Assembly (NCBI GenBank): GCA_033722375.1
Contig: JAWVZB010000114.1
Location: 1 to 9,438 of the forward strand
DNA length: 9,438 nucleotides
Direction of reading: 5' to 3'
Source of the DNA: JAWVZB01 sp033722375
GTDB taxonomy: Bacteria > Actinomycetota > Nitriliruptoria > Nitriliruptorales > Nitriliruptoraceae
Under the pieces are notes generated by a model. The model worked only from the letters and a program-made list of their open reading frames with translations. It was not told where the DNA came from and searched no databases. The number at the start of each line of letters is the position of its first letter. Position 1 is the stretch's first letter. The position numbers and the translations under genes were made by a program. Positions 1 through 7,130 of the stretch are shown in pieces.

Positions 1-30
1 CAGGACATGCGCGGGGAGGTGACGGCATGA
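1..30 (+). CDS. C-terminal end of an upstream gene, probably the 2Fe-2S small subunit (CoxS-like), 5' partial
   Basis: Only the last nine codons and a TGA stop (28-30) are visible, reading QDMRGEVTA. The stop overlaps the ATG of the next gene as ATGA, the same coupling used at most later junctions in this operon, so this frame is very likely a real gene end. The peptide itself is too short to identify. Calling it the iron-sulfur small subunit rests on context: form II Cox-type operons are usually ordered small, large, FAD subunit, and the small subunit is not found elsewhere in the window. It could instead be any other upstream operon member. Confidence 0.5.
   Translation, partial: QDMRGEVTA
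15..22 (+). promoter_or_regulatory. Ribosome binding site of the large-subunit gene
   Basis: GGAGGTGA is a full 8-base match to the 16S rRNA anti-Shine-Dalgarno sequence, 4 bases before the ATG at 27. It lies inside the last codons of the upstream gene and fixes the start of the large subunit. The FAD-subunit gene has the identical 8-mer. Confidence 0.8.
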
Positions 31-2405
31 CTGCGACCGACACACCTGGCACCAAGGAGGTCGGAACCGCCCGCCGCCGCAAGGAGGACGCGCGGCTGGT
101 GACAGGGGAGACCCGCTGGACATCCAACATCACGATGCCGGGGATGCTGCACGCCGGGATCCTGCGCAGCCCGATGGCTCACGCGGAGATCACGTCGGTG
201 GATCTGTCCGCAGCGCTCGAGCAACCCGGCGTCGTCGCCGCCTACTCGGGCGCCGACCTCGCTGACGACTACGGGGACCTGCCCTGTGCCTGGCCGGTCA
301 CGCCCGACATGAAGGATCCTGGCCACAAGCCACTCGCGGTCGACCGGGTCAGGTTCGTCGGTGACGGCGTCGCGATCGTGCTGGCCGAGAGCGAGACGGC
401 CGCGATCGACGCTCTCGACCATGTCGACGTTCAGTACGAGCGGCTCGATGCCGTCGTCGACATGGAGGAAGCGCTGGAAGAAGGGGCCCCCCTGGTTCAC
501 GAGGCCGCCGGCACGAACGAGACCTTCGTATGGCCGCTGCAGACCGGCGATCAATCCGTGTTCGACGATGCAGACGTCGTTGTCTCGCGTCGCTTCGTCC
601 AGCAACGGCTCGTCCCGAACGCGATGGAACCGTGCGCCGTGGTCGTTTCCCCGCTGCCCGGCACCGGCGAGTACACCATCTACTCGGCGACGCAAGTGCC
701 GCACATCCTGCGAACGATGGCGGCGATGGTCACCGAAACGCCCGAGGCCAAGATCCGAGTGGTGGCACCAGATGTGGGCGGCGGTTTCGGTTCGAAGCTG
801 CAGGTGACCGCTGAGGAGATCCTGCTGCTCGCCTTGGCGAAGCGCCTCGGGCGGCCGGTGAAGTGGGTCCAGACTCGGTCGGAGGCGTTCAAGGTCACAC
901 ACCACGGTCGCGACCAGATCCAGGACATCACGATCGCCGCCGACGCAGATGGGACCTTCCGGGGGATGCGGGCACACATCTACGCCGACATGGGCGCCTA
1001 CCTCATGCTGGTGACACCCGGGGTGCCCGTGCTCGGGGGGTTCATGTACTCGGGCATCTACAAGTTCGACGGCTACGACTTCCGCTGCACGGGTGTCTTC
1101 ACGAACAAGACGCCCACCGACGCATACCGCGGTGCCGGGCGTCCGGAGGCCACGTTCGCGCTGGAACGCATCGTGGACGAGCTCGCCGACGAACTCGGTC
1201 GTGACCCGATGGATCTCCGCCGCCAGAACTGGATCAAGCACGAGGAGTTCCCCTACGACACGATCGCCGGTCTGACCTACGACACCGGCAACTACGAGGA
1301 CGCCACCGACCGCGCGATGGAGCTCTTCGACTACGACGGTCTGCGTGAAGAGCAACAGCGGCGCCGCGAGGACGATGACCGACTACAGCTCGGCATCGGG
1401 ATCTCGACCTACACCGAGATGTGCGGGCTCGCGCCCTCCCGTGTGCTGGGACAGCTCGACTACGGGGCCGGAGGCTGGGAGGCCGCAACCGTGCGGATGC
1501 TGCCCACGGGCAAGGTCCAGGTCGTAACCGGCACGTCCCCGCACGGGCAGGGTCACGTGACATCGTGGAGCCAGATCGCTGCCGATGCGCTTGGAGTCCC
1601 CTTCGAGGACGTCGAGGTCCTCCATGGAGACACCCACGTCTCGCCGCAGGGGCTGGACACGTACGGATCCAGGTCTCTGACCGTTGGTGGAATCGCGGTC
1701 CTGAAGGCCTCGGAGAAGGTGATCTCGAAGGCGAAGCCGCTGGCTGCGCACATGCTCGAGGCGTCCGAGGACGACATCGAGTTCTCCGACGGTCGTTTCC
1801 ACGTGAAGGGCGATCCCGAAGCGTCGGCGACCATCCAGGATCTCGCACTCGCGGTTTTCGCGGCCCACGACCTACCCGACGGTATGGAGCCCGATCTCAC
1901 CGGCCACACGGTCTTCGATCCCGAGAATTTCTCGTTCCCACACGGCACGCACCTGTGTGCGGTCGAGGTCGACACGGAGACCGGCAGGCCGTCCATCCGC
2001 CGTTACGTCGCTGTTGACGACGTCGGCAACGTCATCAACCCGCAGATCGTCGAGGGGCAGGTCCACGGCGGCCTCGCTCAGGGCATCGCACAGGCGCTCT
2101 ACGAGGAGGCCATACACGACGAGCGGGGCAACCTGACGACCTCGTCGATCGTTGACTACTACGTCCCAGGGGCTCCGGATCTTCCCTCCTACACGACGGA
2201 TCGCACGGAAACGCCGGCCACGTCGAACCCGCTCGGTGTCAAAGGAGTCGGGGAGGCAGGCACGATCGCTTCGACCCCGGCGGTCGTCAACGCGATCGTC
2301 GATGCCGTGCGCCATCTCGGGGTGAACGACGTGCGGATGGCCTGTACCCCCGAGCGGATCTGGCAGGCCATCCAGAACGCGTCGACAGACGGAGGTGACA
2401 CATGA
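27..2405 (+). CDS. coxL: Molybdopterin-binding large subunit of a form II aerobic CO dehydrogenase-like Mo hydroxylase
   Basis: This 792-residue protein is a full-length catalytic subunit of the xanthine oxidase/CO dehydrogenase family and should carry the Mo-pterin dinucleotide cofactor. Visible motifs are: the cofactor loop GGGFGSK (251-257); the active-site loop AYRGAGR (366-372); HGQGHVT (506-512) and YGSRS (546-550) in the second cofactor-binding domain; and GVGEAG near the C-terminus with the expected catalytic base Glu743. Proven CO dehydrogenases (form I) have AYxCSFR, whose cysteine binds copper. Here that position is Gly369, so a Mo-Cu site is not expected. AYRGAGR marks form II enzymes, whose physiological substrate is not settled. 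There is no signal peptide, so it should be cytoplasmic. The start is the ATG at 27, supported by a perfect Shine-Dalgarno and an ATGA overlap with the gene before. It overlaps the FAD subunit by ATGA. The family call is certain; CO as substrate is not. Confidence 0.93.
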   Translation: MTATDTPGTKEVGTARRRKEDARLVTGETRWTSNITMPGMLHAGILRSPMAHAEITSVDLSAALEQPGVVAAYSGADLADDYGDLPCAWPVTPDMKDPGHKPLAVDRVRFVGDGVAIVLAESETAAIDALDHVDVQYERLDAVVDMEEALEEGAPLVHEAAGTNETFVWPLQTGDQSVFDDADVVVSRRFVQQRLVPNAMEPCAVVVSPLPGTGEYTIYSATQVPHILRTMAAMVTETPEAKIRVVAPDVGGGFGSKLQVTAEEILLLALAKRLGRPVKWVQTRSEAFKVTHHGRDQIQDITIAADADGTFRGMRAHIYADMGAYLMLVTPGVPVLGGFMYSGIYKFDGYDFRCTGVFTNKTPTDAYRGAGRPEATFALERIVDELADELGRDPMDLRRQNWIKHEEFPYDTIAGLTYDTGNYEDATDRAMELFDYDGLREEQQRRREDDDRLQLGIGISTYTEMCGLAPSRVLGQLDYGAGGWEAATVRMLPTGKVQVVTGTSPHGQGHVTSWSQIAADALGVPFEDVEVLHGDTHVSPQGLDTYGSRSLTVGGIAVLKASEKVISKAKPLAAHMLEASEDDIEFSDGRFHVKGDPEASATIQDLALAVFAAHDLPDGMEPDLTGHTVFDPENFSFPHGTHLCAVEVDTETGRPSIRRYVAVDDVGNVINPQIVEGQVHGGLAQGIAQALYEEAIHDERGNLTTSSIVDYYVPGAPDLPSYTTDRTETPATSNPLGVKGVGEAGTIASTPAVVNAIVDAVRHLGVNDVRMACTPERIWQAIQNASTDGGDT
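2391..2398 (+). promoter_or_regulatory. Ribosome binding site of the FAD-subunit gene
   Basis: GGAGGTGA, a full 8-base anti-Shine-Dalgarno match, lies 3 bases before the ATG at 2402, within the end of the large-subunit gene. It repeats the signal of the large-subunit gene exactly and fixes the start. Confidence 0.75.
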
Positions 2406-3259
2406 TCCCCGCAGCGTTCGACTACGTCCGCGCAGCGTCGGTCGACGAAGCCGTTGACGCCCTGGCTCAGCACGGTGACGGGGCGCGCATCCTGGCAGGT
2501 GGTCACAGCCTGCTACCACTGATGCGTTTGCGCTTGTCTTTCCCGGAGGTCCTCATCGACGTCGGAAGGATCGATGACCTGCGAGGGGTGCGCGAGGACG
2601 GTGACCATCTCGTGATCGGCGCCATGACCACTCACCACGATGTCATCACCGACCCGCTCGTGCGGCAACACTGCGGCGTGCTGGCGGAGGTGACCCAAGA
2701 GGTCGGTGATCCGGCAGTTCGCAACCGCGGGACGATCGGTGGCGCGGCGGCTCACGCTGACCCTGCGGGTGACCAGCCTGCAGCGCTGCTGGCGCTCGAC
2801 GCCGAGTTCGTCGCGCAAGGGAGGGACGGACGGCGGACCATCGCGGCCGCTGACTTCTTCCAGGACTACTTGTCGTCGGCGCTGAACGGGGACGAGGTGC
2901 TGGTGGAGATCCGCCTGCCGAAACTCGGCAGCGACTGGTCCTGGAACTTCCAGAAGTTCCAGCGTGTGGCTCAGGCTTGGGCGATCGTCGGCTCCTGCGC
3001 CTTGGTGCGCCACGATGACGGCGAGATCGGCGAGGCCCGCGTCGGCCTCGTGCACATGGGCTCGACACCGTTGCGGGCGTCGGCGACCGAGGACGCGCTC
3101 GCTGGTGTCGACGTGTCCGACGGCGATGCCATCCGCGCAGCGGCGGAGCAAGCCGCGGAGGGAACCAGCCCGACAGCGGATCAGAACGCCCAACCTGACT
3201 ACCGCCGGCACCTCGCGCGGGTCCTCACCCGACGTGCCGTGGAGGCGGCTGTGCAGTGA
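2402..3259 (+). CDS. coxM: FAD-binding medium subunit of the CO dehydrogenase-like enzyme
   Basis: This 285-residue protein has the usual size of the flavoprotein subunit of three-subunit Mo hydroxylases. In this family it accepts electrons from the 2Fe-2S subunit and passes them to the respiratory chain or another acceptor. The N-terminal FAD-binding (PCMH-type) domain shows AGGHS (32-36) followed by LLPLM, and the second flavin motif RNRGTIGG (107-114) followed by AAAHADPAGD. The remainder (about 175-285) fits the C-terminal domain of the family (CO_deh_flav_C). The canonical first motif is AGGQS; histidine replaces glutamine at residue 35. The start at 2402 has a perfect Shine-Dalgarno and forms ATGA with the end of the large-subunit gene. 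The large-then-FAD gene order is that of form II operons, whereas form I operons run medium, small, large. Confidence 0.93.
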   Translation: MIPAAFDYVRAASVDEAVDALAQHGDGARILAGGHSLLPLMRLRLSFPEVLIDVGRIDDLRGVREDGDHLVIGAMTTHHDVITDPLVRQHCGVLAEVTQEVGDPAVRNRGTIGGAAAHADPAGDQPAALLALDAEFVAQGRDGRRTIAAADFFQDYLSSALNGDEVLVEIRLPKLGSDWSWNFQKFQRVAQAWAIVGSCALVRHDDGEIGEARVGLVHMGSTPLRASATEDALAGVDVSDGDAIRAAAEQAAEGTSPTADQNAQPDYRRHLARVLTRRAVEAAVQ

Positions 3260-4176
3260 CCGACCCCGCCGACAGGGGCCTGCTTCCCAACGGGGTGGAC
3301 GATCCTGACGACCTCCGATCCTTACTCGCGGAGCATGCCTACCTGGCTGACACTGGACTGGGTACTGCGGTCTTCCTCGCCCTCAAGCTCGGTCGCCCAC
3401 TGTTCCTCGAAGGAGAACCCGGTGTGGGCAAGACCGAGGTGGGGCGCACGTTGGCAGCGGTGCTGGATGCCCCGCTCATCCGCCTCCAGTGCTACGAGGG
3501 GATAGACGCGACCCAGGCGCTCTACGACTGGGACTTCCCACGCCAGCTCCTCCACCTCCGGGCGGCCGAAGCGGCGCACGCGGCTTCGGACGTCACGGCT
3601 CTGGAGGACCAGCTCTACGACCGGCGTTTCCTCATCGCCCGCCCGCTGCTTGCCGCGCTGGAGACCACGCCCAGCGTGCTCCTCATCGACGAGATAGACC
3701 GCGCCGACGACGAGTTCGAGGCGTTCCTGCTCGAGGTCCTGTCGGACTTCGCGGTGACGGTCCCCGAACTCGGGACCATCCGGGCCGAGACCCGTCCTGT
3801 CGTGGTTGTCACATCGAACCGCACTCGGGAGGTCCACGACGCGCTCAAGCGACGTTGCTACTACCACTGGCTCGACCACCCGACCTACGAACGCGAGGTC
3901 GAGATCGTCTGTGTCCGGGTTCCTGAAGTGAACCGGCGGCTCGCCGAGCAGGTCGCGAAGGCAACGCAGGCGCTTCGCCAAGCCGATCTGTTCAAGCCAC
4001 CAGGCGTTGCGGAATCCATCGACTGGACCGAAGCGTTGGTGGCGCTCGGCGTCGACGACCTCGATCCCGACACCGCCTTGCGAACGATCGGTGCTGTGCT
4101 CAAGTATCGCGAGGATCAGGAGCGCATGGGACGGCTCGACGTCGGCGAGATCATCGCCGCGTCGCTCGGGGCGTGA
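3256..4176 (+). CDS. coxD: MoxR-family AAA+ ATPase (CoxD-like)
   Basis: This 306-residue AAA+ ATPase has Walker A GEPGVGKT (53-60), Walker B VLLIDEID (141-148), a sensor-1 asparagine in SNR (Asn188 within 187-189) and an arginine pair before a cysteine (RRC, 199-201), the usual MoxR arrangement. In Oligotropha carboxidovorans CoxD is a membrane-associated ATPase needed to complete the Mo-Cu-S active site of CO dehydrogenase. MoxR ATPases generally act with a VWA-domain partner, and one follows directly here. The GTG start at 3256 overlaps the FAD-subunit stop as GTGA, and GGAGG at 3241-3245 lies 10 bases upstream. Because the large subunit lacks the copper-ligand cysteine, the likely job here is cofactor sulfuration or insertion, or folding, not copper loading; that is inference. 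Confidence 0.9.
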   Translation: MTDPADRGLLPNGVDDPDDLRSLLAEHAYLADTGLGTAVFLALKLGRPLFLEGEPGVGKTEVGRTLAAVLDAPLIRLQCYEGIDATQALYDWDFPRQLLHLRAAEAAHAASDVTALEDQLYDRRFLIARPLLAALETTPSVLLIDEIDRADDEFEAFLLEVLSDFAVTVPELGTIRAETRPVVVVTSNRTREVHDALKRRCYYHWLDHPTYEREVEIVCVRVPEVNRRLAEQVAKATQALRQADLFKPPGVAESIDWTEALVALGVDDLDPDTALRTIGAVLKYREDQERMGRLDVGEIIAASLGA

Positions 4177-5369
4177 CGACCGACCGCATGGACCTCGCCA
4201 GTGCCCCTGTCCGCACGGTGGTGGCGATCGGACGCGTTCTGCGTGCAGCCGGCGTCGCTGCCACAGAGGGCCGGATCGTGGAGGCGGTTCGAGCCCTTGA
4301 TGGTCTGGACGCGAGCCGCAGGGACCACGTCTACTGGGCGGGGCGACTCACCTGTTGTGGTGACCCCTCCGACATCGAGCGCTACGACCGGGCCTTCGCT
4401 GCCGTCTTCGGTGCTGAGGATCAGGCGGCCCCGGGGCCCGAGCTCACCCCGGTCCGGGAGCAGCTCCATCTTGTGCCCGTCAGCGGTGACGCCGGCGACG
4501 GGGCCGGGAACGCGGACGACGGCGTCACCCCGCTGGCTACGGCGGCGTCCCGCGGCGAACTCCTTCGCGAGCGTGACTTCGCCGAGCTCACACCCGCAGA
4601 ACGTCAAGAGGTCGACCGCCTCCTGGCGCAACTGCGACTTCCCGGCGACGTCCGGCGGTCCCGTCGCAGGCGTCCGAGCAGGACAGGCAGGATCGATCGT
4701 GCGCTCACCGTCCGGGCCCTCCTTCGTCGCGGCGGCGAGCCTGCCCGGCTGCTGTACGCACGGCGTCGCGAACGACCCCGACGCGTAGTGCTGCTCGTCG
4801 ACGTGAGCGGATCCATGAGCGCGTACTCGACCGCGCTGCTTCGGTTCGCTCACGCCGCTGCCCGACGGGGAGCCGTGCCCACCGAGGTGTTCACGATCGG
4901 TACGCGGCTGACACGGGTCACACGCGAACTCAGTCTCCACGACCCCGACCTCGCGCTGGCCGCTGTCGGCGACGCCGTCCCCGACTGGGCCGGTGGGACG
5001 CGACTGGGGACGCTTCTGAAGGAGTTCATCGACCGGTGGGGCCAACGAGGAACCGCACGGGGAGCGGTCATCGTGATCCTCTCCGACGGTTGGGAGCGAG
5101 GTGATGTCGCACTGCTCGGCGAGCAGATGGCGCGTCTGCGCCGGCTCGCCCATCGGATCGTCTGGGCGAACCCGCGCAAGGCTCGCCCTGGCTACCAACC
5201 GCTCGCGAGGGGCATGGCCACGGCCCTGCCTCACGTCGACGACTTCGTCGCCGGTAACAGCATCGCTGCGTTGGAGCGGCTCGCGCGCGTCGTCTCCGGT
5301 GCAAGCCGCGCACCTGTACGGCATAGTGGTTCGAGCGACGGCTTCGACCGGGAGCCAGGGAATGCGTGA
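4173..5369 (+). CDS. coxE: VWA-domain protein, CoxE-like partner of the MoxR ATPase
   Basis: This 398-residue protein has an N-terminal half of mixed composition without a recognised domain and a von Willebrand factor A domain from about residue 205. The metal-binding MIDAS site is complete: DVSGS (Asp210, Ser212, Ser214), Thr276 in GGTRLG, and Asp305 in SDGWE. A basic, arginine-rich stretch (about 165-205) precedes the VWA domain. CoxE pairs with CoxD in CO dehydrogenase clusters, and MoxR-VWA pairs act together in enzyme maturation. The GTG start at 4173 overlaps the coxD stop as GTGA. An ATG at 4188, five codons later, is a possible alternative; neither has a strong Shine-Dalgarno, so translation probably depends on coupling. 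The C-terminal 8 bases overlap the next gene. Confidence 0.88.
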   Translation: MTTDRMDLASAPVRTVVAIGRVLRAAGVAATEGRIVEAVRALDGLDASRRDHVYWAGRLTCCGDPSDIERYDRAFAAVFGAEDQAAPGPELTPVREQLHLVPVSGDAGDGAGNADDGVTPLATAASRGELLRERDFAELTPAERQEVDRLLAQLRLPGDVRRSRRRRPSRTGRIDRALTVRALLRRGGEPARLLYARRRERPRRVVLLVDVSGSMSAYSTALLRFAHAAARRGAVPTEVFTIGTRLTRVTRELSLHDPDLALAAVGDAVPDWAGGTRLGTLLKEFIDRWGQRGTARGAVIVILSDGWERGDVALLGEQMARLRRLAHRIVWANPRKARPGYQPLARGMATALPHVDDFVAGNSIAALERLARVVSGASRAPVRHSGSSDGFDREPGNA

Positions 5370-6486
5370 CATCCTGCCGACCCTTCGGGAGTGGATCGGT
5401 GCGAGCCGCCCGTTCGCGCTCGGCACTGTCGTCGCCACGCGGAAGAGCGCCCCGCGAGAGCCGGGCGCGGCGATGGCACTGTCGCCGGACGATGAGGTGC
5501 TTGGCAGCGTCTCCGGCGGCTGTGTCGAGGGAGCGGTCGTGGAGCTCGGCCGCGAGCTGCTCGACACCGGCGGGGCTCGCATCGCGACCTTCGGCTACAG
5601 CGATGAGGAGGCGTTCGCCGTTGGTCTGACCTGTGGCGGTGAGATCGACATCCTCGTTGAGCGCATCGATCCCGGCGAGCAGCCCTTCATGGGCGACGTC
5701 ATTGCCAGCATCGAGGAGGAGGAACCGGTCGCGGTTGCCACCGTGACCGAGGGAGGGGCTCCCGGGGCGAAGCTCGCGGTCTGGCCCGACCGCACGGCCG
5801 GGAGCCTCGGCACTGAAGGTCTGGATGTCGCGGTCACGGATGATGCACGTGGCATGCTGGATCAGGGGGTCACGGGTGTCCGCCGGTACGGCAGCTCCGG
5901 GGAACGGCGCGTCGACGACGTCTCCGTGTTCGTCGCCTCGTATCAGCCGCCCCCGCAGCTGATCGTGTTCGGGGCCATCGACTTCGCGGCGGCGGTCGCA
6001 CGGATCGGGAGCTTCCTGGGGTTCCGGGTGACCGTCTGTGACGCCCGCGAGGTCTTCGCGACCGAGAAGCGGTTCCCAGACGCCGATGAGGTGGTCGTGG
6101 AGTGGCCACATCGCTACCTGGCCGAGGTGGACGTCGATCCACGAACCGTCATCTGCGTGCTGACCCACGACCCCAAGTTCGACGTGCCCGTTCTCGAGGT
6201 GGCGCTTCGCACCGATGCGGCCTACATCGGAGCGATGGGGAGTCGGCGGACCCACGAGGAGCGGCTCGTGCGGCTTCGGGAGGCCGGGCTCACCGAGAAC
6301 GAGATGGCACGGCTACGGTCGCCGATCGGCCTCGACATCGGAGCCCGCACGCCCGAGGAGGTTGCGGTCGCGGTCGCTGCCGAGATCGTTGCGGATCGCT
6401 GGGGTGGGAGCGGACTACCACTGGGTGACACGGAGGGTCGGATCCACGACTCCGCGCGTGATCGGGTGCGAGCGGGTCGACCGTGA
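5362..6486 (+). CDS. xdhC: XdhC/CoxI-family molybdenum cofactor maturation protein
   Basis: This 374-residue protein has two domains. The N-terminal XdhC_CoxI domain (about 10-85) shows GTVVATRKSAPREPG (21-35), the family motif SGGCVEG (51-57) with Cys54, and then TCGGEIDI. The C-terminal XdhC Rossmann domain (about 200-365) shows LIVFGAIDFA with Gly204, then a DAR strand end, GAMGSRRTHEER, and the typical end GGSGLPL. XdhC in Rhodobacter binds the Mo cofactor and promotes its sulfuration and insertion into xanthine dehydrogenase; the CoxF and CoxI proteins of CO dehydrogenase clusters are relatives. The reading frame is open far upstream, but the ATG at 5362 is chosen because the protein's similarity begins there, GGGAG (5350-5354) lies 7 bases before it, and the overlap with coxE is then only 8 bases. 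The usual glycine-rich GAGH-like motif reads GAID (204-207). Confidence 0.9.
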   Translation: MRDILPTLREWIGASRPFALGTVVATRKSAPREPGAAMALSPDDEVLGSVSGGCVEGAVVELGRELLDTGGARIATFGYSDEEAFAVGLTCGGEIDILVERIDPGEQPFMGDVIASIEEEEPVAVATVTEGGAPGAKLAVWPDRTAGSLGTEGLDVAVTDDARGMLDQGVTGVRRYGSSGERRVDDVSVFVASYQPPPQLIVFGAIDFAAAVARIGSFLGFRVTVCDAREVFATEKRFPDADEVVVEWPHRYLAEVDVDPRTVICVLTHDPKFDVPVLEVALRTDAAYIGAMGSRRTHEERLVRLREAGLTENEMARLRSPIGLDIGARTPEEVAVAVAAEIVADRWGGSGLPLGDTEGRIHDSARDRVRAGRP

Positions 6487-7130
6487 GCACAGTCGGCGCG
6501 ATCGTGTTGGCTGCCGGCGACGGCCAGCGCTTCGGGGCGCCCAAGGCGTTGGTGGAGGTCGACGGGTCCTCGTTGTTGGAGCGCACGGTCAGGACGGCGC
6601 GGGGTGCGGGGTGTTCTCCGGTGGTGGTCGTCGTTGGCGCAGCGGCGCAGGCGGCTGCTCCACTCGCGCGACGTGCCGGCGCTGAGCCGGTCGAGAACCC
6701 CGACTGGGAAGCCGGTATGGGATCCTCGTTACGGGCCGGATTCGATGCGCTGTCAGGACGTTGCTCGGCTGCCGTGGTCCTGCTGGTCGATCAACCAGAC
6801 ATCGTGCCCGAGGTGCTGCAACGGCTGATCCGACGGTGGCATGACGAAACGTCTGCCGCGGTCGTGGCGACCTTCGCTGGGTCGCAGCGTCCACCGACGC
6901 TCCTCGACGCCGACGTCTGGGGAGAGCTGTCGGCAACAGTCGTCGGTGATCGTGGCGCGCAGGCGTGGCTGCGCGCCAACCCCGAGCGCGTCAGCGCTGT
7001 CGAGTGCGGCGACATCGCCTCCCCCAACGACATCGACACCCCCGAAGACCTCGCGGAGAAGGAAAGCCTGTGGAGCTCGAGCATGCGTTCACCGTCCCCA
7101 TCGGGATCGACGCCGCCTGGAAAGTCCTGA
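6483..7130 (+). CDS. MobA/MocA-like nucleotidyltransferase (probable molybdopterin cytidylyltransferase)
   Basis: This 215-residue protein of the MobA-like NTP transferase family has the nucleotide-binding signature LAAGDGQRFG with PK (9-21) and the metal-binding VDQP (102-105, Asp103). Family members join CTP or GTP to molybdopterin. Enzymes of the CO/xanthine dehydrogenase class in bacteria generally use the cytosine dinucleotide, so a MocA-like role making this cofactor for the operon's own enzyme is the best inference; the base preference cannot be read from what I see. The GTG start at 6483 overlaps the preceding stop as GTGA. Similarity ends at DIDTPEDL (183-190). The last 20 or so residues, rich in Ser and Pro, are an out-of-frame reading of the start of coxG, giving a 61-base overlap. 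Whether the tail is functional is doubtful. Confidence 0.87.
   Translation: MSTVGAIVLAAGDGQRFGAPKALVEVDGSSLLERTVRTARGAGCSPVVVVVGAAAQAAAPLARRAGAEPVENPDWEAGMGSSLRAGFDALSGRCSAAVVLLVDQPDIVPEVLQRLIRRWHDETSAAVVATFAGSQRPPTLLDADVWGELSATVVGDRGAQAWLRANPERVSAVECGDIASPNDIDTPEDLAEKESLWSSSMRSPSPSGSTPPGKS
7055..7063 (+). promoter_or_regulatory. Ribosome binding site of coxG
   Basis: A purine-rich run, GGAGAAGGA, lies 6 bases before the GTG at 7070 and inside the end of the nucleotidyltransferase gene. It decides the coxG start, since no in-frame ATG exists near the beginning of the SRPBCC domain. Confidence 0.6.

Noticed and set aside
5101..5361. Upstream extension of the XdhC frame starting at ATG 5101
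   Set aside because: These 87 codons lie wholly inside coxE, read as Ser/Arg-rich low-complexity sequence, and would add a segment no XdhC protein needs. The ATG at 5362 matches the start of the conserved domain.
4116..5582. A 488-codon open frame on the - strand opposite coxE
   Set aside because: Antisense shadow of the VWA gene; Ser/Pro/Arg-rich translation with no motif.
5068..6255. A 395-codon open frame on the - strand opposite the XdhC gene
   Set aside because: Antisense shadow; Arg-rich, low-complexity translation, and the sense frame encodes a clear XdhC protein.
6965..7069. Upstream extension of the coxG frame starting at ATG 6965
   Set aside because: The extra 35 codons are Arg-rich, overlap the conserved end of the nucleotidyltransferase, and precede the natural SRPBCC start. 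GTG 7070 has a good Shine-Dalgarno.
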